A stretch of 34,193 nucleotides of DNA from positions 1-34,193 of the forward strand of contig JAGNDO010000057.1 in assembly GCA_018003515.1 (NCBI GenBank), given 5' to 3'. The stretch is from Caldilineaceae bacterium (lineage in GTDB: Bacteria; Chloroflexota; Anaerolineae; Caldilineales; Caldilineaceae). Numbering within the stretch: the first letter of the stretch is position 1; every line of letters starts with the position of its first letter. The notes under the pieces are model-generated. The model was given only the letters and a program-made list of their open reading frames with translations. It made no database searches and was not told the origin of the DNA. Positions 17,093-24,207 of the stretch are shown one piece after another. Made by a program: the position numbers and the translations under genes.

Positions 17093-18326
17093 CCTGAGTT
17101 CCGCCGAAGCGTTAAAGGTCTTGTTGATCACCACCAAGCCGCCGTATCCCGCCACCGATGGCGGGCGTATCGCCGTCTATGAACCACTGCGCCGATTGGC
17201 GGCGCGAGGGCATCAGGTCACGTTGCTGACCTTTCGAGCGCTGGGCCAAGATGACGCGAGCTTTGCGCATCTGGCCTCTTTGTGTCGTGTGGAGACAATG
17301 GTGCATGACACGCGCACCCGGCCAATGGGCATATTGCGCAATCTTTTCTCCAGGGTACCCTACACGATTTCGAAGTATCAGTCGACCTTGATGGTTCGCA
17401 AAGTGCGAGCATTGCTGGCCGCAACAAAGTTCGATGTGGTGCATGTTGAACAGGTACACATGGCGGGATATGGTGCCATCGCCCAGGAAGAGTTTGGCAT
17501 TCCGGTGGTGCTTCGGCAGCAAAACATCGAATCTCATTTGGTAGAACGATATTGGAAAACCCAGACCGGGCTACGACGCATCTATGCCAAACTCCAAGCG
17601 GTCAGACTTCGCAACTATGAAGCGGAAGCATGTGCTGCCGTGGATCGGTGCCTCGCGATCACATCCGCCGATGCAACCCGACTCCATCACATCAGCCCAT
17701 CGGCCAAGACCCTGGTGGTACCGGCAGGGGTTGATGTCGAGGAATTTGCTCCGTTGCCGCACTTGGAAGAACGCGAGGCGGTGGTCTTCGTGGGTGCCAT
17801 GGATTGGTTGCCCAATGTGGATGCTGTGCTTTGGTTTTGTAAAGATATTTTGCCTGCCATACGCCAGGAATTTCCTGAAATGCAATTCCACATTGTCGGT
17901 AAAAATCCGCCCGCCGAAATTAGACACCTGGCAGAAACCCAGGGCATCCATGTGGCCGGCTTCGTAGAGGATGTGCGGGACTACTTTGCCAAAGCCACTG
18001 TATTCGTGATCCCGCTTCGGGTGGGCGGCGGCATGCGGGTGAAGCTGTTGCAAGCAATGGCCATGGCGAGGCCCGTGGTCTCCACGCCCATCGGGGCCGA
18101 AGGCATCCAAGTGGAGGATGGCAGAAATATACTCGTTGCCGAAAGTGCCGAAGATTTCGCCGCAAGCGTGATTCGGCTATTGAGTGACCGGAAGCTGGGG
18201 GAGCGTCTTGGCCAAAATGCTCGTCAACTTGTGGAAGAGACCTATTCGTGGGAAACCGCCACGGATCTCCTGGAACAGGTCTATGGAGAAGTGTCCGCCA
18301 CCAGATGTTTAGATCCTCTCTCATGA
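17082..18326 (+). CDS. Family 4 glycosyltransferase
   Basis: The frame is open from 16821, but the ATG at 17082 fits: LKVLLITTKPPYPATDGGRIAVYEPL is the N-terminal motif of GT4 enzymes of the PEP-CTERM/exosortase-associated type (stp1-like). The 414-residue product also has VVHVEQVHMAGY, VVLRQQNIES, VFVGAMDWLPNVDAV and ADVRDYFAKATVFVIPLRVGGGMRVKLLQAMAMARPVVSTPIGAEGI. Being part of an overlapping gene chain, it is expected to add one sugar of the repeat unit. Donor and linkage unknown. Confidence 0.92.
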   Translation: MQSDLSSAEALKVLLITTKPPYPATDGGRIAVYEPLRRLAARGHQVTLLTFRALGQDDASFAHLASLCRVETMVHDTRTRPMGILRNLFSRVPYTISKYQSTLMVRKVRALLAATKFDVVHVEQVHMAGYGAIAQEEFGIPVVLRQQNIESHLVERYWKTQTGLRRIYAKLQAVRLRNYEAEACAAVDRCLAITSADATRLHHISPSAKTLVVPAGVDVEEFAPLPHLEEREAVVFVGAMDWLPNVDAVLWFCKDILPAIRQEFPEMQFHIVGKNPPAEIRHLAETQGIHVAGFVEDVRDYFAKATVFVIPLRVGGGMRVKLLQAMAMARPVVSTPIGAEGIQVEDGRNILVAESAEDFAASVIRLLSDRKLGERLGQNARQLVEETYSWETATDLLEQVYGEVSATRCLDPLS

Positions 18327-18345
18327 GGAGTCAGGAATACTCGCC

Positions 18346-19410
18346 ATGAACAAACCATCCGTTTCAGTTGTAATTCCCTGTCGCAATGAAGAGCATTTTA
18401 TTGCCCAGGTACTGGAAAATTTGGTTGACCAGTACGACAATCAATCATATGAAATTGTAATCGCCGACGGGTTGTCAACGGACGGCACTCAGCAAGCAAT
18501 CGAGAAGTTTATTTCTCAAAATCCTGCCGTACCAATACGTTTGATCGAAAACGAGAAGATAAACATTCCCGCAGGGTTAAATATTGCAATACGCGAAGCA
18601 CGTGGCGACATTATTGTGAGGATGGATGGCCATTCATTTCCATCTAGCAACTATGTGCAACAGTGTATTGACACAATGGCGGAAACCCAGGCTGAAGTTG
18701 TTGGCATGCCTTGGCGGATATCTCCTGGGGCGGAGACTGTCACGGCCCACGCTATTGCTCGGAGTGTTGGACATGCTTTTGGGGCTGGAGATGCAAAATA
18801 TCGCCTGCGTGGTGAATCAGGTGGCAAATATGTGGACACAGTTCCGTTTGGCGTTTTCAAAAAATCTTTATGGCAAGATTTGGGTGGCTTTAATGAGATG
18901 TTGTTGACAAATGAAGATTACGATTTTTTCTATCGCATCCGTCGGCGCAATGGCCGCATATATCTTGGACAAGGGGCCTATTGTAGTTATGTGGCTAGGA
19001 CTACCCTGAAGGACCTGGCAGATCAGTATTTCCGCTACGGTATCTGGAAGGTGAGGATGCTCAAGCTAAACCCTTATTCAATCCGATTGCGGCAAATTGT
19101 GCCCCCAGGGTTCGTATTGGCGCTACTAGTGCTAGGCATATCAGGCCTGGTTTTCCCCATTGCCTGGTTAATGTTCTTGCTGATAGGTGGACTCTACACA
19201 TTGGTAGCAAGTTATTGTTCCACCAGATTAGCCATAGAAGAGCGAAGCCTGAGATCTTTTCCAGCCATTCTCTCTGCATTTTTCGTGATGCATTTCACTT
19301 GGGGTAGTGGTTTTTTGCTTGGGTTGGTGCAATCACAAAAGCATGCGCCGAAAGGTGAAAGGAATAAATCCACTTTGGTCAGAACGCATCCGAGCCTGCC
19401 ACTCACGTGA
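18346..19410 (+). CDS. Family 2 glycosyltransferase, ExoA-like, membrane-anchored
   Basis: The 354-residue protein is the succinoglycan ExoA type of GT2: SVVIPCRNEEHFIAQVLENL, IVIADGLSTDGT, IVRMDGHSFPSSNYV, a TVPFGVFKKSLWQDLGGF segment and TNEDYDFFYRIRR. Two hydrophobic segments near the C-terminus (about residues 258-300) would anchor it to the membrane. By eye its base composition is clearly richer in A and T than the genes on either side, with codons such as AAT and AAA frequent. This hints at a different origin, although its place in the run is regular (19 bases after the previous gene). The sugar transferred is unknown. Confidence 0.92.
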   Translation: MNKPSVSVVIPCRNEEHFIAQVLENLVDQYDNQSYEIVIADGLSTDGTQQAIEKFISQNPAVPIRLIENEKINIPAGLNIAIREARGDIIVRMDGHSFPSSNYVQQCIDTMAETQAEVVGMPWRISPGAETVTAHAIARSVGHAFGAGDAKYRLRGESGGKYVDTVPFGVFKKSLWQDLGGFNEMLLTNEDYDFFYRIRRRNGRIYLGQGAYCSYVARTTLKDLADQYFRYGIWKVRMLKLNPYSIRLRQIVPPGFVLALLVLGISGLVFPIAWLMFLLIGGLYTLVASYCSTRLAIEERSLRSFPAILSAFFVMHFTWGSGFLLGLVQSQKHAPKGERNKSTLVRTHPSLPLT

Positions 19411-19584
19411 CCTGCTTGTTGCAAGACTCCCTTTTGCGTCGGCATCTTGCCGGGAATGCCCGGTGCATGGTAGAGGAAAAATCTGCGTGGGAGCGGCCAG
19501 TCGTTGAACTGGCATGTGCTTAAGGCCAGTCGATTCTCATTCATCGCACATCCCCGATCACAACGGAGGCTTTGGTAACCGCAT

Positions 19585-20274
19585 ATGGCTAATATCAACG
19601 AATCCATAAACAGGTGGACGTCGGACATATCTCTACCAAAATGGCTTTTTACTGAGGGGGTTCCATCAAGCCAAAGGAAAGGAGATCGGGTCTATTTGGT
19701 CCTCAAGCGGCTGATTGATCTGGGAACAGCGCTTGTCGGCCTCGGCGGATTGCTGGTCGTGGCCCCGCTGATCTGGCTGGTGAACCGGCTGACCAGTCCT
19801 GGGGATCTATTCTACTGGCAGGAACGCGTGGGGAAAGACGGGCGGCTGTTTCGTATGGTCAAGTTTCGCTCAATGATCATGAACGCCGAAGCCGACACCG
19901 GCCCTGTGTGGGCACAAGAGAACGATGCCCGCATCACACCCATTGGTCACTTTCTGCGCAAAAGCCGACTGGATGAGATGCCCCAATTTTGGAATGTCCT
20001 CAAAGGGGAAATGAGCCTGGTCGGCCCGCGCCCGGAGCGTCCAGAATTTGTCGAAAGTTTGGTCGAAGAGATCCCGGAATTTCAATCTCGCCACGTGGTC
20101 AAGCCCGGCATCACCGGTTGGGCCCAAGTCAATCACCGGTATGTGGCCTCGGTGGACGATACCCTGATCAAGCTCCAATATGATCTCTATTACATTGAGC
20201 ATCAGGGAGGTCGATTGGATACGGAAATTGTGTCAAAAACCGTGCGGGTGGTCTTGGCCATGCAAGGCATGTAG
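19585..20274 (+). CDS. Initiating sugar-1-phosphate transferase (WcaJ/WbaP-type catalytic domain)
   Basis: The 229 residues form a bacterial sugar transferase domain (PF02397). KRLIDLGTALVGLGGLLVVAPLIWLVNRLTS is the membrane-entering helix. WQERVGKDGRLFRMVKFRSM, RLDEMPQFWNVLKGEMSLVGPRPERPEF and VKPGITGWAQVN follow. It is the short form, without the N-terminal four-helix part of WcaJ. The enzyme transfers a sugar phosphate to undecaprenyl phosphate, starting the repeat unit on the cytoplasmic face. A 174-base gap precedes the gene; ACGGAGG at 19562-19568 is somewhat far from the ATG, so translation initiation may be weak. It is the last gene of the polysaccharide run. Confidence 0.92.
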   Translation: MANINESINRWTSDISLPKWLFTEGVPSSQRKGDRVYLVLKRLIDLGTALVGLGGLLVVAPLIWLVNRLTSPGDLFYWQERVGKDGRLFRMVKFRSMIMNAEADTGPVWAQENDARITPIGHFLRKSRLDEMPQFWNVLKGEMSLVGPRPERPEFVESLVEEIPEFQSRHVVKPGITGWAQVNHRYVASVDDTLIKLQYDLYYIEHQGGRLDTEIVSKTVRVVLAMQGM

Positions 20275-20294
20275 GCACGGCATAATCATCTCCG

Positions 20295-20477
20295 TTGAAG
20301 ACCATTCACGGCATCCAACCCTTTGACATGGCCCCGAGCAAGCCAATGGTCCAGCTTCTCTCTCCCAAACCCTTCACCCCGCCCGCCATCCTCCACGAAC
20401 TGGCCTTGGAGACCCGGACCGGTAGCGCTTTGGGGGTTGATCCGGTCGAAGAGATCTTGGACATCCCCACCAAGTAG
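20295..20477 (+). CDS. Possible small RiPP-precursor-like peptide
   Basis: A TTG-initiated 60-residue frame lies just after the sugar transferase and before the terminator at 20510. It reads KTIHGIQPFDMAPSKPM early, then KPFTPPAILHELALETRTGS followed by ALGVDPVEEIL. The pattern KP(F/Y)TPP..-E..LE.R.GS.LG resembles short peptides I recall from Chloroflexota annotated as putative RiPP precursors, but this is from memory only. No strong ribosome-binding site is visible; an ATG at 20328 is an alternative. If genuine, the radical SAM/SPASM enzyme and the ATP-grasp-like and methylase genes at the other end of the run become candidate tailoring enzymes. It could also be a chance open frame. Confidence 0.35.
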   Translation: MKTIHGIQPFDMAPSKPMVQLLSPKPFTPPAILHELALETRTGSALGVDPVEEILDIPTK

Positions 20478-20509
20478 GGCGGGCACTCGGTCTGTCCATC
20501 ACAGCAAAA

Positions 20510-20546
20510 GAGGCGGGGCGACCGGTGGGTCGTCCCGCCTCTTTTT
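20510..20546 (+). terminator. Rho-independent terminator after the polysaccharide run
   Basis: Bases 20510-20523 pair with 20528-20541 as a 14-bp G/C-rich stem (one G-T pair) around loop GGTG, followed by TTTTT at 20542-20546. It closes the plus-strand run that ends with the sugar transferase and small peptide. A nearly identical element is at 21398-21435. Confidence 0.8.
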
Positions 20547-20575
20547 GAATTTTGGGGCCACATCTATTTTTCGTC

Positions 20576-20604
20576 TGGACAAACCACTGCCGATCCACTA
20601 TGAT
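20576..20604 (+). promoter_or_regulatory. Sigma70-type promoter for the toxin-antitoxin pair
   Basis: TGGACA at 20576-20581 and TATGAT at 20599-20604 are 17 bases apart, each one mismatch from consensus. It lies between the terminator and the start at 20647, which gives the gene pair its own transcript. Confidence 0.5.
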
Positions 20605-20646
20605 AAGGTCATTCGGTGCATGGATTGAAGGTGAAAGGGGCAAACC

Positions 20647-20964
20647 ATGATAAACAGTGTGACACTGCAACGCCTGCGGGTGTTGGAACAGCTTTATGAG
20701 CGGGGATATCAGGACGAAGTTGTCGATCTGACCGTAGGCAAGTTGGTGGACCGCCAAATTCAAAAAGATGAGTCTCAGTTGGCCTCATTGGCTGCCGATT
20801 TGCAGACATTTGAACGGCAACACGGCATGGCCTCCGCCGACTTTGCCGCTCGATATGGCGCAGGAAAGGCCGGCGACTCTGCCGATGCCTTCGAGTGGCA
20901 CGCCTTATATAAGATGTATGTGCGGTTGACAGAACATCTCGGTCTACTCAAAACACAGGGTTAA
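20647..20964 (+). CDS. Putative antitoxin partner of TumE-like toxin
   Basis: The 105-residue protein starts at ATG 20647 with AAAGGGG upstream. It is a charged, probably all-helical protein (VTLQRLRVLEQLYERGYQDEVVDLTVGKL) with a stretch of about 25 residues on the helical face around ESQLASLAADLQTFERQHGM and no membrane segment. I do not recognise a named DNA-binding fold. Its assignment comes from position: its stop overlaps the next gene's ATG (TAATG at 20962-20966), the usual arrangement of an antitoxin gene directly before its toxin. Either protein could be the antitoxin, and a role as part of a two-gene unit of unrelated function remains possible. Confidence 0.6.
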   Translation: MINSVTLQRLRVLEQLYERGYQDEVVDLTVGKLVDRQIQKDESQLASLAADLQTFERQHGMASADFAARYGAGKAGDSADAFEWHALYKMYVRLTEHLGLLKTQG

Positions 20965-21350
20965 TGATGATGGTCTCATCCTATCTTGATGAGCAATACG
21001 CTATCATTTTGGCCCATCGTGTTGTGCAGACGGCCAAATTGGTCAGGCGTACGGAAACTTCCATTGACGGATTTCTTCGAGTCCGCTGCCGACTGGCCAA
21101 CGGCGATTTCCTCGAAGTCGCTATCCATGTAGCGCTGGAAGAGACCCAAGTTGTGCAAGACAGTTACCGCTTTCAATGGATGGACGGTGACCAAACGACC
21201 CTCCATCGCCGTTGGGACATGGCTTCCCATTATCCCGATCTACCGGGATTTCCTCACCATTGCCATATCGGCTCAGAAAGTAACGTTGAGCCATGTGAAC
21301 CGATGGATGTATCCGCCATCTTGGACTGGCTGGAACAAAGCATCCTTTGA
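20964..21350 (+). CDS. TumE-type (DUF6516) toxin-like protein
   Basis: The 128-residue protein matches what I recall of the DUF6516/TumE family. It has a beta-rich N-terminus (FLRVRCRLANGDFLEVAIHVAL), then YRFQWMDGDQTTLHRRWDMASHYPDLPGFPHHCHIGSE. The family signature is 'YxYQxMD..g.LIFRyDNapHHPei.tFPHHkHv'. The C-terminus (DVSAILDWLEQ) also fits. Members act as toxins of type II toxin-antitoxin systems; the exact target is not something I can state. It is coupled to the upstream 105-residue gene. Together they sit between two similar hairpins at 20510 and 21398. Confidence 0.75.
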   Translation: MMMVSSYLDEQYAIILAHRVVQTAKLVRRTETSIDGFLRVRCRLANGDFLEVAIHVALEETQVVQDSYRFQWMDGDQTTLHRRWDMASHYPDLPGFPHHCHIGSESNVEPCEPMDVSAILDWLEQSIL

Positions 21351-21397
21351 TCCAGGCATACGTCGCGGAGGGTATCTGGGTTATCCATCACAACAAA

Positions 21398-21435
21398 GGA
21401 GGCGGGGCGACCGGTGGGTCGTCTCGCCTCCTTTT
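21398..21435 (+). terminator. Terminator hairpin, second copy
   Basis: Bases 21398-21412 pair with 21417-21431 as a 15-bp stem (two G-T pairs) around GGTG, followed by TTTT. The 12 bases before it and the stem are nearly the same as those of the terminator at 20510, so the two arose by duplication or are copies of a dispersed element. It terminates the toxin-antitoxin transcript. Confidence 0.75.
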
Positions 21436-21488
21436 GGTTGGCGATGATTTCGGGGTTGGATAGATCAAAAATAGGACGCCTCTCGCCC

Positions 21489-21743
21489 ACAAATGCTGTA
21501 CACGGCGCACAGCCTCTGTGGATCGTGTACAGCACCTGTACGCGGCGCACAGCACCTGTAGATCACGCACAGCACCTGTACGCGACGCACAGCACCTGTA
21601 GGTCGCGCCACAGCACCTGTACGCGACGCACAGCACCTGTAGGTCGCGCCACAGCACCTGTACGCGACGCCACAGCACCTGTAGGTCATGCACAGCACCT
21701 GTACGCGGCGCACAGCATCTGTAGGTTGCGTACAGAACCTGTA
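21489..21743. repeat. Tandem array of about 13 dyad units with 20-21-bp period
   Basis: The core ACAGCACCTGTA occurs with period 20-21 at 21529, 21549, 21569, 21589, 21610, 21630, 21651, 21672, 21692, with variant cores at 21489, 21509, 21712 and 21732. With its preceding T the core is a perfect dyad TACAG-CAC-CTGTA. The 8-9-base spacers alternate between a CGCGRCGC type and a GGTCGCGC type, so the true unit is about 40-41 bases. The 504 bases between 21351 and 21854 hold nothing else that I can recognise; open frames through the array are repeat artefacts. Confidence 0.9.
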
Positions 21744-21837
21744 CCGACGCCACCCACTCTATGGGGTTTAATTCCGAGCATCGGCCAGGCGATGAGTAGC
21801 GACCACGCCACGGATCAAAAATGACTTCCCTGCAAAA

Positions 21838-21872
21838 ACCACGAATGACACGAATCAACACGAATTTTTCGC
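21838..21872. repeat. CACGAAT short direct repeat overlapping a gene end
   Basis: CACGAAT occurs three times at 9-10-base spacing. The last copy supplies the final codons (KNSC) and stop of the minus-strand DUF4269 gene. Sequences of this kind are widely dispersed in several bacterial phyla, so this is probably a dispersed repeat that moved the gene's 3' end. Confidence 0.55.
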
Positions 21873-22409
21873 GTCGTCCAGCCGGGCGAGGCGTAGAAGT
21901 GCGGCGTAGGGGTCGCCGTCCAGCCTGAAATAGGCGGCAAAGGCCGGTTCGGTCTTCATGCCCGCCCGCCGCAGGGCCAGGATGGCTGTGCGGGCCGCGT
22001 CCCCGCCCAGGCGCAGCAGACGCTCTTCGATCAGCATGTGGCGGAAGGCGTTTTGTTCGGTGACGGGGAGAGCTTGGGCGAAGATTTCTATGGGGAAAAA
22101 CGGCGTGTCAAAGTTGATGACGACCGAGGGGCGGCCCTGCCAAAGCCTCCGCTTGCATCCAAACCCAGGATGATGGGCATAGACAGGGACCACCTCTTGC
22201 TCAAAGCCGACCAGATCCTCGGCGGCGCAGATGATGTCCAGATCGCTATGGTCCAAATCCAACCCAATGGGCACTGTGCCGGTCAGCACCGGGGTGAAGG
22301 GGGCCAAATAACGAAAAATCCCCAACTCGGTCAACACCCCCCACGCCACCCGCTGGCGCGGATTCCCGGCCAACAAATAATCTATATCAAACCACGATTG
22401 CTCGCCCAA
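21855..22409 (-). CDS. DUF4269 domain protein (nucleotidyltransferase fold)
   Basis: The frame is open to 22511, but its first 34 codons come from the heptamer repeat at 22405-22463 and the neighbouring gene's end. The conserved region begins WFDIDYLLAGNPRQRVAW, so a TTG within the repeat, at 22409, is the likely start, giving 184 residues. Family marks: LTGTVPIGLDLDHSDLDIIC, with a GT..-(D)LD-(S)DLDI nucleotidyltransferase pattern, VINFDTPFFPIEIFAQALPV, and NAFRHMLIEERLL. DUF4269 proteins have unknown activity but a polymerase-beta-like core. The stop codon lies in a CACGAAT repeat, so both ends of this gene are repeat-derived. Confidence 0.82.
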   Translation of the reverse strand: MGEQSWFDIDYLLAGNPRQRVAWGVLTELGIFRYLAPFTPVLTGTVPIGLDLDHSDLDIICAAEDLVGFEQEVVPVYAHHPGFGCKRRLWQGRPSVVINFDTPFFPIEIFAQALPVTEQNAFRHMLIEERLLRLGGDAARTAILALRRAGMKTEPAFAAYFRLDGDPYAALLRLARLDDAKNSC

Positions 22410-22463
22410 TCCCCAATCTCCAATCCCCAATCCCCAATCCCCAATCCCCAATCCCCAATCCCC
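22405..22463. repeat. STRR1-like heptamer CCCAATC, 8 tandem copies
   Basis: Eight copies (one TCCAATC variant) run from 22405 to 22460, between the stop of the GT2 gene (22463) and the start of DUF4269. The permuted unit CCCCAAT matches the cyanobacterial STRR1 type CCCCA(A/G)T. The opposite strand is G-rich. Confidence 0.9.
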
Positions 22464-23242
22464 TACTCCCGTTTCATCAACTCCACATACGGCACAAACC
22501 CATAATACCACGCCAGCAACACCGCCATGCGCAACCCGTGGACCCCGTCCCGATAGCCGTGGAGGGTAAAGAAGCGGCGGCGAAACTCGCGCAGGGGTTG
22601 CAGGATGAAGTTGTGGGGCCGGGGGCGGATACCCCGCTCGGCCAGGATGCGGGCTTCATAGCGGGCGTAGACCCGCTGTTTGCGGTGGAACTGGGGCCAG
22701 TCGGCGTAGTTGTAGTGGATAAACGGCTCCGAGAGAGTGCCCTCCTCCCCGTCCACCCGCACGATCTCATGCACCTCCCGGTCCATGTCATAGTGGGCGG
22801 CGTCCCGGCGCAGCAGGCGCAGTTGATGGTCCGGTGTAAAGCCGCCCCCCCGCATCTCGTGGCCCACGATGATGTTGCGGCGGGGGATCCAGAAACCGGC
22901 GAAGGGCGAATGGCGAATGGCGGTTTGGATTTCGGCGGCCAGAGCTGGGGTGACCCGCTCGTCGGCGTCCACGAAGAGAATCCACGCCGCGTCCACCCCG
23001 TCCACCGCGGCCTGACGCTGGGCCGCGTAATTGTCAAAGGCCCGGAAGCGCACCTGGGCCCCGGCGGCCGCGGCCAGATCCTGGGTGCCGTCCGTGCTGC
23101 CCGAGTCCCAGACGATCACCGTGTCCGCCACATCCCGCACGCTGGCGATGCACGCCGCAATGTGCGCGGCCTCGTTGTGGGCGAGGATGATGGCGGTGAG
23201 GGTTGGTTGGTTGGTTGGTTGATTGATTGGTTGATTGGTCAC
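22463..23242 (-). CDS. Family 2 glycosyltransferase (WaaE/KdtX-like)
   Basis: The frame is open to 23356, but GTG at 23242 is preceded by AGGAGGTG, a near-perfect ribosome-binding site that overlaps the upstream gene's stop, so the product is 259 residues. After a repeat-derived leader (NQPINQPTNQPT) come the GT2 marks: LTAIILAHNEAAHIAACIAS, VIVWDSGSTDGT, ILFVDADERVTP (the DXD site, DAD) and REVHEIVRVDGEEG. The small WaaE/KdtX-type enzymes, which glycosylate LPS core or similar glycans, have this layout. A gcgaatggcgaatgg stretch at about 22905-22925 adds a short copy of another repeat family, encoding part of AIRHSPFA. Donor and acceptor unknown. Confidence 0.9.
   Translation of the reverse strand: MTNQPINQPTNQPTLTAIILAHNEAAHIAACIASVRDVADTVIVWDSGSTDGTQDLAAAAGAQVRFRAFDNYAAQRQAAVDGVDAAWILFVDADERVTPALAAEIQTAIRHSPFAGFWIPRRNIIVGHEMRGGGFTPDHQLRLLRRDAAHYDMDREVHEIVRVDGEEGTLSEPFIHYNYADWPQFHRKQRVYARYEARILAERGIRPRPHNFILQPLREFRRRFFTLHGYRDGVHGLRMAVLLAWYYGFVPYVELMKRE
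23201..23239. repeat. GGTT/GATT tetramer tract at GT2 N-terminus
   Basis: About ten GGTT/GATT tetramers run from 23201 to 23239 and end 1 base before the GTG codon at 23242-23240. On the minus strand they encode the NQPINQPTNQPT leader of the GT2 protein. Confidence 0.85.
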
Positions 23243-23253
23243 GTAGACACCTC

Positions 23254-24204
23254 CTATGCCCGCGGAATGATCCGCCACCGGGGCCTCATGCTGGCCAGGC
23301 GTAGCCGCTGGACGGCCAAGACCGCGCTGAGCAAGATCAGCCCGCCGCCCACCCACGCCACAATCGACAGCCGCTCATCCAAAAAGATCATGGACCAGAT
23401 CACGGCCAGCAGGATCTCCAGGGAGGAGAGCAGGGACATTTGCCCGCCGCCGATACGGTTGACCGCGGCCACCATGGCCAGGCGGGCCACCACGGTGGCC
23501 AGCACGGCCAGGGCGATCACTGCGCCCCACACCCCGGCGCTGGGGATGAGCCACGGGCGGCCCTGGATCAGCCACCAGACTATGATCATGAGCAACATGC
23601 CGGCGTTGGCGTAAAAATTGATGGTCAGGGCATCGTAGGGGCGCAGATACCATTGGATCATGGTCAAGTGCAGGGAAAAGCAAGCGGTGGCCGCCAAAAC
23701 CAGCCCCACGCCGACCCGGTCGATCTCCCCGCCGGGACCGATGAGCAGATAGACGCCGACCAGGGCCAGGGCTACCCGCACCCCGTGGCGCAGGGTCAGT
23801 TTCTCCCCCCGCAGGGCCAACAGGCTGAGGACCATGAGCGGTCCCGTGGCCAGGAGCATGGCGGTGATGGACGAACTCATGCGGGTAAGGGCCATGAAGT
23901 AGATCAGCATCCCCGCCCCGTTGATCACCCCGGCCAGCAGAGAGAGCCACACCCCCCGCCACCCCGGCGCAATCAGCCTCGGTTTGACGGCCATGATGGT
24001 CCCGCCGACGAGAGAGGTGGCCAAGATCATGCGGGCCAGCACCACCGAGACGGGGTTGGCCCCGGCCAGGATCACCCAGCGCACGGTGGGGGTGGCCATG
24101 CTGAAAAACAAGGTGGCGACCAGGGCCAAAATCCAGCCGATGGCTTGGGGGGTGGAGAGACGTTCCCGCAGGCGCGCCACCCCGGCAAAAGAGAGCAGTT
24201 TCAT
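23254..24204 (-). CDS. EamA/DMT-family transporter
   Basis: The 316-residue protein has ten hydrophobic segments in two similar halves: an EamA domain over about 20-150 (ILALVATLFFSMATPTVRWVI through RMSSSITAMLLATGPLMVLSLLAL, VALALVGVYLLIG) and a second one over about 165-300 (VGVGLVLAATACFSLHLTMIQ ... SLEILLAVIWSMIFLDERLSIVAWVGGGLILL). This is the drug/metabolite transporter superfamily, with the GE/DE.L motifs at each half-end. Substrate unknown. Its GTG neighbour GT2 starts right at its end, and the ATG lies 3 bases after the stop of the upstream GT2 gene. Confidence 0.9.
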   Translation of the reverse strand: MKLLSFAGVARLRERLSTPQAIGWILALVATLFFSMATPTVRWVILAGANPVSVVLARMILATSLVGGTIMAVKPRLIAPGWRGVWLSLLAGVINGAGMLIYFMALTRMSSSITAMLLATGPLMVLSLLALRGEKLTLRHGVRVALALVGVYLLIGPGGEIDRVGVGLVLAATACFSLHLTMIQWYLRPYDALTINFYANAGMLLMIIVWWLIQGRPWLIPSAGVWGAVIALAVLATVVARLAMVAAVNRIGGGQMSLLSSLEILLAVIWSMIFLDERLSIVAWVGGGLILLSAVLAVQRLRLASMRPRWRIIPRA

Positions 24205-24207
24205 GGG

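Noticed and set aside
21489-21743. CRISPR array
   Set aside because: The unit is 20-21 bases with 8-9-base spacers that recur in two types; a CRISPR would have longer unique spacers, and no cas gene is present.
21388-21861. Long open frames through the dyad array on both strands
   Set aside because: They consist of translated repeat (STCTRRTAPV, TGAVRRVQVL) with no other protein character.
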